A stretch of DNA of 64,000 nucleotides from Hemileia vastatrix (GCA_030280995.1 JASXTE010000005.1:35618501-35682500), one strand, 5' to 3'. Shown: positions 31,884 to 43,813, counted from the stretch's first letter. The notes: generated by a model from the letters alone, not told the origin. Numbers and translations: made by a program.

Positions 31884-34312
31884 ATGTCAAGTCTCAGATG
31901 TGTTGGACAGTTCTCAATAACAATCGATCAAATTTATATGAATGTAATTTCAAGATTTCAAAACTCACCAACCCCCACAATTTTACAGCGAGGCCATTCA
32001 AATGTTCATATTTTTGGACTATTTGAAGAAAGAAAACCAACCCTTCTCAGTAATCTTTCTCAAGTGCAGAGTCAGCACATTGGACCACTATTGGGTGACA
32101 TTGGCTCTGGATCTCACCATTTAAACCAAAGAAGTGCCTTGAATCCTATGAAGCCTTTCTATTTTCATGCTTACTTGGTTCCAGTTTTTGGTAATCAGTA
32201 TCAACTTTGGGGATGCCTCTTTTCTTCAAGTACACTAATCAGTCTTGCTAAAGAAGAATTTTCTTCTGCACAAATCGATTTATGTCCAATCCTGAACTAC
32301 GACTCCACTATCTTTTTTAATATCCCGCATGTAATTTTTGAAGGCTCTTTCCAAATATATCAGAGTACTCAAGATTGGAAAGCTGATCAACTTATCCGAG
32401 GAATCAAAACAGTTCTCAAAACACATCAACTTCAAGCAATAAATTTTATGATTGACAATGAACGAATGTTAAAGGAAAAGTTGGATATCATGTGGAGGCA
32501 CCAGGACAACCATTGGCTTAGAACTGGATTTGATGACTATAAAGATCAGTTTCCTAACAATCAATTAACGCCTGAAGAAAACGGGTCAATACTTGCTGAT
32601 GATATGGGTTTGGGAAAGACACTTTCAACTCTTTCTCTTATAAGTGCAACTCAAGGTAAAGCAAGACAATTCCAGGTATCAGAAAATCAAGAAGGTATTA
32701 ATCGGAGTTCAGCCACACTGATTATATGCCCCCTGGCAACACTATCGAATTGGATCAATGAAATAAGTGTGCACTTTGAAGATAATGCGCTTCCTTTCAA
32801 GGTTCTTTATGGGAAGGATTGTCAAAATACTAATGTCAATGAGCTACAGGACACTGCTATTGTTTTAACGACCTATGAAATAGCTAGCCCAATGATGTCA
32901 AAAAATCAAAGCCAAAAAAAGATACCGGTGACTCAAATGCTCTTTTGGTATAGAGTTGTTTTAGATGAAGCTCAGTTAGTGCCCATTTCTATATCTAAAA
33001 CTTAAAACTTAATTTTTATAATCAATTTTTATAAATATTCTTTTAGTTACATTAAAAATCCTTACTAGCAGAGGGCTCAAACAATATTTGACTTGGAATC
33101 CCAACACTGACTATGCTTGACTGGAACTCCACTTCAGAACAGGCCCACTGACCTTCAAAGTCTCATATTTTTTCTTAGAATCGAAAAGTGGCAAGAAGAC
33201 TGGTTATGGAAGAATTTCCTTTTTCCAGTTTTGCAAAAAGGAAAGGCTAATTCTATTAAATCAATCAATCACTTAATGAAAGTCATAAGCCTACGTAGAA
33301 CAAAGGATGCAATTTTGTCTCTTCCAAAAAAGATTCAAAGGGGGATATCGGTTCAATTAGCAGATCCATGGAGGTCTAAACTTGATGTGCTTCAAGAAGG
33401 ATTCACTGAGCGATATGGGCCCTCCAGAAGCACTGACTTCCCTTGGGACTCATCTGAGTTTCTAAGAGAGCTGATGATTTTAAGAAAATTCTGCAACCAT
33501 CCAATCTATGAAAATCTGGATGAAACTCCAACTTTTGATTTCACCTGGCAGAATTCCGCAAAGATTTGTCATCTTATAGGCCACTTAAAAAACTTTTTGT
33601 TTGGTGAAAGGGATATAAATTTTCCAAAAGCTGTTATATTCTCCAACTTTGCAGACTTTTTGCAGATGTAAGTGATTCTATAATGAATTGTTTTACAAAA
33701 TTGTGTTGGCTTATTAAAAACAATTTTCTAATATTTCAAAATAGAATAAAAATGGCTTTAGATGACCACAATATTAGGTATACCCAGCTTACGGGTGAAC
33801 TCAGCAGGACAAAGCGAGACAAAAATATGCATGAATTCCATTTTAATAAAAATTGCCAAGTTTTGGTTGGAACGATTCAGGCTGCAGGAGTGGGTATAGA
33901 TCTCAGGTGTGCTCAAAATGTATATATAATGGTGAGCTCAATGTCTTTTATTTCATATTAAGAACAAAAATATTAAATTTTTTATATGTTCAATGTTGAA
34001 ATAGGAGCCAAATTGGAATCCAGCAGTTGAGCAACAGGCTGTTGATCGGCTGTATAGAATGGGGCAGCAAAATGAAGTAAATGTTTTGAATTATTTTGTA
34101 CAAGGAAGTATAGAATTCAGCATGTATAAGATTCAAAGGAAAAAAATGGAGCTAACAATGTAAGCCAAATTTCATTTCTATAAATTTTAATGATAATAGT
34201 AATCATTAAAATTATGTTTTTGTTTTCAAGGCTAAGTGTCCCAAACAGTGGAAATGAGGAGTATGAGTGTGCAAACCTATTATTAAGGGAGTTTGTCAAT
34301 CACTCACATTAG
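31884..34312 (+). pseudogene. SNF2-family DNA-dependent ATPase
   Basis: Five exons: 31884-32974, 33047-33667, 33745-33931, 34005-34159, 34231-34312. The introns are 70-80 bp with GT...AG ends and the frame is kept at each join. The protein of about 710 residues has an N-terminal domain I do not recognise, then the helicase motifs: LKTHQLQAINFM, ILADDMGLGKTLSTLSLI (Walker A), DEAH split by intron 1, LTGTPLQN, GVGIDL and DRLYRMGQ (motif VI). Wording is closest to the Rad5/Rad16-type SNF2 branch, which remodels chromatin or translocates on DNA. Two stops, a TAG and a TGA shortly after exon 2 starts, fit CAG and CGA codons hit by C-to-T changes. It faces the next gene tail to tail with a 17-bp overlap. 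Confidence 0.85.
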
Positions 34313-35417
34313 AGGAAGAAAGAATTTCAAGGAGAGCAGGTAAATTTATGGGATTTTGAGGATTTAAAAGTCTGAGTTGTTGAGGATTTAGAGATGCAAG
34401 ATATAAGGGAGAATAACAGTCATTCGGCAAACCCCGGGGGACATGAGAAGGATTAAGGTTAGGGGATAATGTTGAAACCAAACTGATTCTTTTGTACAAG
34501 GCCAAGTCCTTTAGCACACTTCCAGAGTAGGTTGAATTATCTTGAATATCAAAGTGTTGTTGGTCAAGATATTGTGCAACTTTAGAAAAATCTTCAGACC
34601 TCCATTGCATTAAGATACGTCTTAACGATCCATCATTATCAATTTCGGTGTCTGAACAACACTTGATGTTTGTGAAAAGGTTGTGATAAGTTTCACAATG
34701 TGGAAGTTGTTTAAGAAGTTTAGTTCGGTTAACTGAATTCTAAGAATCTTTGTTATTTGAAATAAAGGTCATAAATAAAAACGGTTGAAAAAAAAGGGAT
34801 TTTCATACTTTTTTTTTTATTCTATATTTATGCTTTCTCACTTTGATTATTTCTTGAGAGCTATGAGAATCCTTCCCAAGTCTTAATCTATCAGCATGAC
34901 CTAAAAACCAACGGTGAAGAGCTCCTATTTGATTTGAGAAGCTAATTTGAGTTGAGTCAATTGGATATGCAATCAAATTATTGGTTTTTAAGGCATTGTC
35001 CCAGTGTTTAATGAAAATATTTGCCAAGACCTGGTTCCATTTGACAAACCAATCTAGGTTCCAAGCGAAAGTTGATCCTGGGAAACCACACATGCGAAGG
35101 TGCTCAATAAAAGATTCACGGAAAATTGGTGGAAACTTTTCCGAAACCGCTGAATTTGATTCTGGATGAGGTAGTTCAAAGGCAATGTTGCAAGAATTCA
35201 TGTCGAATGATGAAAATCTGTCTAATTGCTCTTCAGTAGGGTTTTGTTTCCATCCATTTGATTCTGGTGACATATCCAAAAGTGAACGACAAAAATTGTG
35301 TATAGATCTACAAAAGTGAGAATTGAATGGAGGCAAAGTCTCATTAAAAATTCTATTAAGTGTTCTTGTGTTTGTGGGCAGGCTTCCATGAGGAAAGTAA
35401 GAGCTACTAGGGTTCAT
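34296..35417 (-). CDS. Unknown two-exon protein of the CACTA element
   Basis: Exon 1 runs from the ATG at 35417 (MNPSSSYFPHGSLPTN) to a GTGAG donor at 34841. Exon 2 begins at 34739 after a TTCTTAG acceptor and ends at the stop at 34296, giving about 340 residues. No family is recognised. Visible features are aromatic-rich stretches (FAWNLDWFVKWNQVLANIF, ALHRWFLGHADRLRLG) and no transmembrane segment or zinc motif. Both exons are free of stops, unlike most genes around, which argues that it is under or recently was under selection. Its 3' end overlaps the SNF2 3' end. Confidence 0.6.
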
Positions 35418-36490
35418 AAATAATTAGATTAAGAAAGTGTTCAATTAAATTAAACAAAGAGGAAGGATAAATTGTTGAGCTCCAAAACTTTATGATCAAA
35501 GTTGATTTAAGGAGAAATATCACAAAAATTAAGAATAAGAAATATTTCGACTTTATGGAATTATAATATGCATAAATTATATTTTTATATGCAACTTGAA
35601 CTCAAAAGGAATGGTATAAAATAAAGAGAATGATTATGTGATAAAAGCAGACTCATTTAAGAAATGGATTTTTTTTCTTTTCAAAAAATTCTTCCAAAAA
35701 AATAATTTGTTAAATGTGAGGCTATGTTCATTTTTTGATTACCAAAAAATTATTTTTGGTCCAATATGATAGTAATACATATTCTATTGAGTAATTTTTT
35801 TCAACCTGAATAAATAGACTAGAGTGTCACTTCATCACATTTATGTATGAAAAGTTATACAAGGTTTCAGCTTTTATGTAATTCTTTAAGGTTTACACTT
35901 TTGTAGCATCTATTATTTGAGTATTTTTGATTTTTTCTTTATAGAAAATTCTACCTAGTACAGACCAATTTTCAAATTGAAAGAAATATGTTTGTGATTG
36001 TTTTTTACAAAATATTAAACTTATTTTTGGGTTTAACTTTGATTTTTGGGGTAATTTTTTAAAAATTATGTTAAAAATATGGATTACTTTTCTTATAGTC
36101 CATAACTAAGAATTTTTATCAAAATCAAATAATTATAGGGTAGTTAGATATAACTCAGAAGGCATTTGATAGAAAAATAATTAAGATGCTTGTGCGTACA
36201 ACAGAATTTTTTCTATGATAGAAAATATTCTGATAAACATGCATGCATTGTTGTACAAATGCAGAGAGTATACAGAATACAAATAAAGTAGACTGCATAA
36301 CTTTAAATTAATATATAATTTATCCGATTAAAAATTAAACATTTAAACTTAAATAATTTCAACACATATTCGATCATATTCTTTTGATAAAAAAATGTAG
36401 CTTATATTAGCTAGTGCCTTTCAAAAAAAGGAATACCTTCAATCGGTAACTTCGAATAGCTAACTTATTCCTACAATTATCACAATTACA
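35418..36490. other. Intergenic region between divergent genes
   Basis: AT-rich, no frame. It lies between the starts of the unknown minus-strand gene and the Tnp2 transposase, so it should hold both promoters. Confidence 0.4.
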
Positions 36491-38826
36491 ATGCCTCCAT
36501 TTTTTCATGTATGTCAATGTCAAGATCTTGGATGTGTCAATAGAAAGTATCAAACTTCTTCTGGGTCCTTTGAAGTTGGTATGGCTTTCAAAAGCTCTAA
36601 TTCTTATGCAAAACATCAAGAGGAAAGAAATAGGAAGGCCCAGATGGTTATTTCTTCCAACAATCCACTTAACATTGGAAGTTCCCGCTCCACAGAAACA
36701 GTAAGCTGTATATCTATAGTTCAATGTTAGAATTAAAGTCTTTATGATGTTTCAATGATTTATTACATAGGGGCAGTTGCTATTGGGGGCAGAAGTATCT
36801 TCAACAGTCTCTAGAAACTCAAATCTTGGGGAACGGTATAGCCAAATAATTATGTGGCAGGCAGCAAAGCTTTCTCTGATTCATCATTTGAGCAAAGAAG
36901 GTTGTACTCAATTTTTGGATGAAGAAATTAAGAAGCACAAACTTCTAGGTGATAGTGGAATACTGGATTCTGATAGCATTGTCCGCCTGGTCCCACGCTC
37001 GATAGATACAGTTTTTAGTCGATTAAAGCTCAATCAATCATTTTTCACTAAAACATGCTGTCCTAAATGCTTTGCTCTTTATGAGTATAACTCTGAATCT
37101 CAACCATCTATACTATGTTGCAATCAACCGTTTCTTTCATCATCAAAGCGCTATTTAAAAATGTTTGGAGCAGGACAAATTGCAGTTAAATGTGATGAAA
37201 GGCTGTATTTGATGGAGGAACATCAAGAACATGTAAAATACTTATCTCTTAAAACATTTCATCACCATTCTTTTATCGACTGGCTTAAGGAAAAGATCAA
37301 ACTGTTCAAATTTGAGCTTCTGATTGAGAAGAAAACCCCTGTGGCAGAACGTGTAGAGTGTGATTTGATGAAGGATGTTTGTGATGGTTCAATTTGGAAA
37401 AACTTTCCCATAACCACTCCAGCTCTGGATAGCGATGATGATGAATATATGATAACTTCAGGCAACTTAATGTTTACTTTATATGTCGACTGGTTTAGGC
37501 CTGGTGGCAATAGGATTGGAGGTCATCAGAAGTCTGTAGGCAATATTATGATGGTGTGTATGAACCTACCTCAAGAAGATAGATACAAAATGGAAAATCT
37601 TTTTTTGTATTCTATTATACCCGGACCAACAGAACCCACAAGTGAACAGCTTAATCACCTTCTAAAACCACTGGTTAATGATCTACAAACTCTATGGGAT
37701 GGTATATTGATTGAAAAGACACATCTTTATCCACAAGGCCGGAAATTAAGAGTTGCATTGTTCTCTTTGATAGGTGACATTCCTGCAATACAAAAATTGG
37801 CTGGCTTTTCGAGTCACTCTGCAAAAATGTTCTGCTCTTTCTGTAATATCTCTAAAGATGAAATTAGTGAAAAGAATGTGGGAAATTTTTCATTACGGAA
37901 TCATGAGGATCATATGTGCTGGGCAACAAAGTGGAAAAATTCTAAGTCACATTGGGAGCGTGTATCAATTGTTCAAAATCATGGGGTACGATGGAGTGAG
38001 CTGAATAACCTTGAATATTGGCCTCCAACTGAATATTGCTCAATTGATGTTATGCATTCACATATGCTTGGCAACCTAAAAGATCACAGTCTAAGCTATT
38101 TTCAAATCCAAAATGCAGCAAAAGATCTAGAAAGAAAGCTGGAAAAGGATAAAAATTGGCATGTAAGAGAAGAAGATGATGATTTCTTTTCTGATACTTC
38201 ACTGCACAAACATTCGAAAAAACGTAGAAGTAGCTTAAGCACCACGAATAATGATGATGATGATACAGGACACACGAGACAGCACAAGCAGCAAAGACAT
38301 ACAAGTTCAAGACAGTCATCAAGTCATCATGGACTAGATAATGAAGGATTGGGAACAAATTGATCAAGAAGCCAGAGTAGGTCATCCAGCTCCAAATTTA
38401 TTCCTCCATATAGCGATGTGGCCTCAATACAGTCTCACAGCAGTGACAGTAGGAATTCATTGTATAACTTAAGGCAAAGAAGCATTAGCATATCACAGAG
38501 TGAAGGATCTCACTCATCAAATGAGACAGCTAGAGATGAAGAAAATAAAAGGAAAGGTAAGGAGAAAGAAAATGAAGGTAGTAGTAATCCACGAATCACA
38601 GCAGCAGAGCTACAGGTTGTATGGAAGATGATTGATCAAGTAAGAAGACCTTCCTGGCTAACACGAGTTCCAAAATCAGTAGGATCTAAAAAGGCAGGAT
38701 CCCTCAAGGCAGCAGAATGGCACATGCTGTATACTCTCTACTTCCCTTTGTCACTTATACCCCTTTGGTTTGAAAAATTTAAAGAATCTGAATCTTCAGC
38801 TTCCTCAGCTGATAAACCAAGAGAAT

Positions 38827-38975
38827 AGGGGGTGTCAGTTCTGGCAAATCCGCACTTAAATTAAGTGCGGATTTCAAACCAAATCAGCACTTACAAATCA
38901 GCACTTAAATTTTGCAAAAAAGTCACTTATTTCAAAAAAGGGTGTCAGTTATGACCTCAAATCAGCACTTTTTTC
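38827..38975 (+). repeat. Harb2 left end with subterminal repeats
   Basis: Terminal repeat, then at least five copies of the 12-mer AAATCMGCACTT in either orientation, plus a second partial copy of the end (GGGTGTCAGTTATGACC) near 38940. Confidence 0.75.
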
Positions 38976-39197
38976 CCGTTTTTTTTCACAACCACATTTT
39001 GGCCACAAAACATCCCTTCCTTTCTTACCCCATCCCTGTCACATGTGACACACTGACCTTCCTCGCTACCTACCCATCAATCCTCGGCACACACCCCTTC
39101 CTGACATTTTCAATATTTTGACCAGGCATGTTTACATTCTTTTTTACTTATTTCTTCTACTTTTTAATCTTTTTTCTTGTTATGTGCCAGTTTCATA

Positions 39198-40512
39198 ATG
39201 CCTCCCAGACATTCCAAATCTCAAAAGGTAACTCAAAAATCTGCTTCGTCACAAAAGTCTCCTCGTAAAGCAAGCCCTACACCTGAAAAATCAAAGGCAA
39301 GTTCAGGTCAGCTTAAAAAGGATGATTATCTCATCATAATCAACTTCCTTAAAATAAAATCAAATTTTGAAGCATGTTTTGGATGTGAAAAGTCCACTCG
39401 TATTGGACGTCCACCTTCTTCAAAGGTTAATGGCTACTTGTTGATGGCCAATGAAGTAAGGAAGAAAACAAGGGGGAGAATCGATATCAATCCTAAACAA
39501 ATGAAGGAGAGATTTAAGAGTTACCATTCAAAATATAAAAAGACTCATCATGCTGTAAATGAAACTGGCTTTGGTATTGACGATGATGATTTGGAGATTG
39601 GAATTACTACTGTTTCCGAAAAGCTCAATGTCATGTGTCCTTTCTATGAGGAAATGGATAATCTTTTTGGCACCCGAGTTGATGTAAACCCTTGGTTTCT
39701 ACACGATACTACTAAGCATATACCCTCTGGATCCAAACCTTCCTATAATCCTCCCAACACACCTTTACTTGAAGAAGATCAATCCCCTCCACCTTCTAAC
39801 CATAGTTCAGCTGAAGATGATCCCAACTATCAAGCAGAACAATTATATTGCAGAAGATCTGAATCCTCAGAGGCCCAAAATTTAAATGTATGTTTACTTT
39901 TTGTTTTTTCTTCAATTCTTCTCTGAATTTCTCTTTCTTTCTAGTCTCCTCCTACTCAAACTCAATCTCCATTAAATAATCTCAATTCTGGAAATGTGAA
40001 TACCTCTTTAGAAGCTGCTTTAGAAGAACTTCCTGAAGCCTCTTGTTCAAACTCCAAACTAAAGCGTCGAGCCTCAACTTCAATAAACTTGAACCATCTA
40101 TTAAAACGTGGTAATACTTCAACAAGCTCATTTGGCTCCCTTGAGGATTATTTTGAAAAAAAAGATATAAGTAAGTTTTGTTTACTATATATCTTAATCA
40201 TTAACTCATTTATTTATTTATTTCAATTTAATTTTCTCAGCGAAATCAACTATTGCAAATAATGCCCTTGACTTTGAGAAGATGAAGTTTGATCATATGC
40301 TAAGGAAAGATCAGCAAGCCTTAGATTTGGAAGAAAAAAAATTTGAGGTAGAGCAGATGGAAAGAGTAAATGACCGTCAATTTCAAAGAGAAATGGCTAC
40401 TTGTGAATTGGAAAAACAAGAGAGTTTTAAAAAAAAAGATTTCATTATGGAATGTGTTAAAAATGGCCAATCTTATGAGGACATTAAAAAATTACTTGAC
40501 CTTTTCAATTGA
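39198..40512 (+). CDS. Harb2 Myb/SANT-like DNA-binding protein
   Basis: Three exons, 39198-39887, 39945-40170 and 40241-40512, with GTATGT/GTAAGT donors and phase kept, giving 395 residues without a stop. I chose the ATG before PPRHSKSQK because a basic tail and then the DNA-binding helices follow (DDYLIIINFLKIKSNFEAC, SSKVNGYLLMANEVRKKTRG, QMKERFKSYHSKYKK). The stretch MCPFYEEMDNLFGTR ends the domain. A C-terminal coiled coil is Lys/Glu-rich (RKDQQALDLEEKKFEVEQ). In PIF/Harbinger this protein recognises subterminal sites and recruits the transposase; the AAATCMGCACTT repeats at both ends are candidate sites. It is the least damaged gene of the nest. Confidence 0.75.
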
Positions 40513-40669
40513 TAAATTGTTTTTCTAGTTAATTTAATTTTGGTAATATTTTCTTATATGCTGACTTATAAAAGGAAAAGAATATAGTACGTTATTTTTG
40601 ACAAAAATTTGAATGTATAATAAAAATTTTCTATCTTTACTTTCTAGTCAATAAGTTTGCTTATCTAAA

Positions 40670-40860
40670 TTTTTCTAAGTCATCAATTTCACATGTCAGA
40701 TTTAAAAAATTGGCAATGCCCTCCCCTGCATTTTATTGAAACAAGGGGTGGGTACCACCAAATTTTTCTAAGTCATCAATTTCACATGTCAGATTTAAAA
40801 AATTGGCAATACCCTCCCCTGCATTTTATTGAAGTAAAGAGTGAAAGTCATCAAAATTTA
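40670..40860 (+). repeat. Two-copy tandem repeat, about 100 bp
   Basis: Two nearly identical units with TCAATTTCACATGTCAGATT, a CCCTCCCCTGCATTTTATTG segment and GGGGTGGGTACCACCAAATT. They are homologous to the three-copy array of Harb1 at 15745-15995 and occupy the same place downstream of the Myb/SANT-like gene. Confidence 0.7.
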
Positions 40861-41307
40861 ATATAATTACATAAATTAATTAATATATAAATAAGATATG
40901 TCAAGTATACTACTTTTAAAGTAATGACAATTCCTTAAGCCAAAATGCAGATCAAGTCTAGAAACTAGGTTTGGGACTTTCCACAGGTATAGGCTAGAGG
41001 AACCCCATGAAACAAATTAATGTTATCATGATTACCATTTATACAACACAAGGTTGTGGGCCCATTACTTTAATTTCATAAATTGAAATATCATATTTAT
41101 TTATTAAAAATTTATGGAAGAATATTAAATATTTGGTTATTTTTTTGTATATATTACTTGATTGAGTTACTAAGAGGGGCAATAATGCTCTAACAACATG
41201 CTCGCTGCATTAGAACTCAATCATGTAATAATACAAAAAAATTTTAAAGAATTTTCTTTGATGGAAAAACAATAATTTTACATTTTCAGCTAATATTTTA
41301 TGGAAGT

Positions 41308-41339
41308 GAACTCTGTTCTTCGCCCGAAGAACAGAGTTC
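41308..41339. other. Perfect 15-bp hairpin at the transposase 3' side
   Basis: GAACTCTGTTCTTCG, two bases, then its exact reverse complement. It lies just beyond the 3' end of the minus-strand transposase remnant and could act as a 3' processing or fold-back element. Confidence 0.5.
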
Positions 41340-42033
41340 ATCCTCCTATTTTCACACTCTGTTTAAAAAGAATAAAATGACTTACCTGGAGAGATGAGTT
41401 GAGAAAAAAGAAATATAAGTGAAATTGATTGAGTGATGTAGGAAGAGAGGAGAAAACGGATATGAGTGAAGAAAAAAAAGAGAGTGACTGAAAAAATATG
41501 CGTTTGCTGAAAATATGCGATTTCATTTTTGTTGGCCAGGTGAGAAGTTGAGATTCCAAGGAGTTGATGGCAGTGATACATCGTTTGGTATAAGTGTTAA
41601 CTGAACCATACCCTAAATCAAAGACATTTTCTAAACGTTTCAAAGCGGCTCCATTACCATTTGAACCCAAACGACATAGTGTGATGGCCAATTGAATTGA
41701 AGGATGTCGTTGTTCTTTTTGAGAATTATTGTGAAATATGGGATGATCCTGAATAAGCTCAAGCAATTTAAGGAAACATTCCTGAGAAGTCCTGAACAGC
41801 TGTCTAAAACTGGGTGTAGATAGGTTAAGAAGTGTTTGGATGGTGTACTTGGGGGTATGAAGTACTTGAGGCTTTCTGGGAAGAAGGTAACGTTTCGTGG
41901 CCATTTTTGATAAAAAGACAAAATCTTCTTCTAGATCAGAATCAGAATCGCAATCAGAGTCCAAGAGCAGTTCAAGAGCCATGAAAGTCATTGCTTTATG
42001 TAATTTATCACGATTTGAAAGTGAGGAAGGCAT
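41338..42033 (-). pseudogene. Harb2 transposase remnant lacking the DDE core
   Basis: Starts MPSSLSNRDKLHKAM, has an acidic stretch (DSDCDSDSDLEED) and the N-terminal helical domain of Harbinger transposases (PSIQLAITLCRLGSNGNG, YGSVNTYTKRCITAINSL). At about 41545 it jumps straight to sequence homologous to the 3' tail of the Harb1 transposase exon, including the same CTCATCTCTCCAG|GTAAGT splice donor near 41390. So an internal deletion of several hundred bases removed all three catalytic acids. What remains is a DNA-binding/dimerisation-like domain, which might act as a repressor; that is inference. Confidence 0.75.
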
Positions 42034-42159
42034 AACTCTTATATGATATGATATGAAGATGTAAGTGATGTACGATGTTTTGAGTTATGAAGTGTTATTC
42101 TGCGGAGTGCTGCGTATGAATGGGATGATGCTGACAAATCAGTGAAATGGGACTTGATG

Positions 42160-42341
42160 GTGAAATCAGCACTTTTGGTTGAGAAAGTGCGGATTTGAGT
42201 GAAATAAGTGACTTATTTCATTTTGAAATCCACCAGTATTGGGGCTAGTGTGTTTTGGAAATCCGCACTTATTTAAGTGCGGATTTGGTCAAATTTAAGT
42301 GCGGATTTGTAAGTGCGGATTTGCCAGAACTGACACCCCCT
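42160..42341 (-). repeat. Harb2 right end with subterminal repeats
   Basis: Six copies of AAATCMGCACTT or its complement lead up to the terminal repeat, ending CTGACACCCCCT. Confidence 0.75.
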
Positions 42342-43396
42342 AATATTATCTTCTCAAGTCACTTGTAACATTATGCTCGATCACCAATTTTTTGACATTA
42401 AAAAATATACAGACTAATGAGCTTAAAGATCTAGATCAATTTCTGTTAGAGTATCGTGAGTGCCTTGAAGAGGGTTGGAAGAATATTAATGCAAAGCCAA
42501 ATCTGCATATCACTCAACATTATCCTGAAATGATAAAGCGTCTTGGTCCACCATCAGGTACAGCTACTTGGTCTGGAGAGCGGGTGAATCATATATTATC
42601 TGAAATTCCAAACAATCACCATCCACGTATGTAATGTTTGTAAGCAATGATTTAAAAACTCAGCTGTGCTAATTTATTAATATTTACCACAGGAGAGATA
42701 CCGCTAACAATGCTCAAACATTGGTATCGGAAGTCTAGGGTATTAGATCTTGGTGAAGCTGAAGATAATGATCAATGTGAGACTAAAAAAATCCATATTG
42801 ATCTCGATAAACAAAACAAATGGATCCATCTAAGTATGGCATTATTTACTAAATGGGTAAGGGCACAAATGGGAAAAGAAACTTCAAGACGGGCTTTGAC
42901 ACCATCGGAGAAAAGTGGGGATTGGGTAGTTGAAAATGTAGCAAGCATATTGATACATGGAAAGAGGTTTACTAGTTACCATCGACACATTGCTAATTCA
43001 ACAATTGAATTCTACTATGGAAAAGATAGCCAGTTTGGGCAAATTGATGATCTTTTCAGATCAAAGGAAGAGATTGATCAAATATATTTAATAGTAAGTC
43101 CTTTCAAAGAGCTCCGTCCAGAAGAAACATCAAAGGATCCCTATGAGCCTTTCCCACAAGTGCATTGTCGGTTAGTAAGAGTAGCCAAAGCAACTCAAAT
43201 TGTGATTAAGAAAGATGCAATAATTGGACATGCAGCTACTGTCGAGCACAAAAAAGGAATGTTTGGAATCAAAGACGAGGTTGTCACTGCCATTGGACTG
43301 CAGACAGTAGTGAGTGAAAAAATTAATCAAATTTATTTTCTGTTGACTAACATCTTTGTGTTAATTTGGGATTGGGGAAATTTGTAGGATTGGTGA

Positions 43397-43813
43397 TATT
43401 TGTAAATGGTGAAAGAAATAATTCAATGCTCGATTAAAAAATGCAATGCATCCAACTTACCTTATCATAAATCAGTGAACAATTACTTTGGTTGCTTTTA
43501 TTGCGAGAGAACCCATGCTTTCAATGAGTCATTTTTATCTTAAATGTAAGAATGAAAGAAATAAAATCATGATAATGAGAAATATGATAAAATTTTTACT
43601 TAATGAATGATCTTCTTGCTCATTCATCTACTATAAATAGTTTGACCTTCCAACTTTAGCTGATAGCTATATATTATTCACTTTATTTTTCGACAAGAGA
43701 ACATACACGTTTACAAGACTATATACATAGTATCTTTTTTTACTTTAGCTTTGATAGGTATAAATTTTAACAACTGATTATTTTTATTTTATTTTATTTT
43801 ATTACAGTTCATT
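43397..43813. other. Intergenic region before the accessory gene
   Basis: AT-rich, no frame. A T/A-rich run ATTTTATTTTATTTTATTACAG precedes the next ATG in two pieces and looks like a splice acceptor, so a 5' noncoding exon is possible. Confidence 0.35.

Larger units (their letters stand above)
38827..42341. mobile_element. PIF/Harbinger transposon Harb2, internally deleted
   Basis: 3515 bp with terminal inverted repeats starting AGGGGGTGTCAGTTCTGGC (about 30 bp, near-perfect), flanked by AAT (38824-38826, 42342-42344). Without it the Tnp2 frame is restored in phase. Contains an intact Myb/SANT-like gene and a transposase missing its catalytic part. The ends AGGGGGTRTCA are shared with Harb1 but the rest of the repeats differ, so the two are related families. 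Confidence 0.9.
36491..43396 (+). pseudogene. tnp2: Tnp2-type CACTA transposase, split by Harb2
   Basis: Exons: 36491-36700, 36772 to 38826 continued at 42342-42626, 42693-43309, 43388-43396. N-terminus MPPFFHVCQCQDLGCVNRK has the short Cys motif seen in basidiomycete Tnp2 proteins, and a C-x2-C/CC pair follows (CCPKCFALYEY ... LCC). Core wording: LYVDWFRPGGNRIGGHQKS, IPGPTEPTSEQLNHLLKPL, MFCSFCNIS, SIDVMHSHMLGNLKDH. The C-terminal part has IHLSMALFTKW and DPYEPFPQVHCR. A long Ser/Arg/His/Asp-rich linker (about 38160-38600) separates the halves. One TGA at 38361-38363, in an Arg/Ser-rich run, and the Harb2 insertion break it. The protein should bind the CACCACAG ends and catalyse excision and insertion. 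Confidence 0.88.

Noticed and set aside
36491..43396. KDZ transposase rather than Tnp2
   Set aside because: The core wording (LYVDWFRPGGNR, IPGPTEP, MHSHMLGN) and the ATT duplication fit basidiomycete Tnp2/CACTA proteins; the KDZ cysteine cluster and core are not seen.
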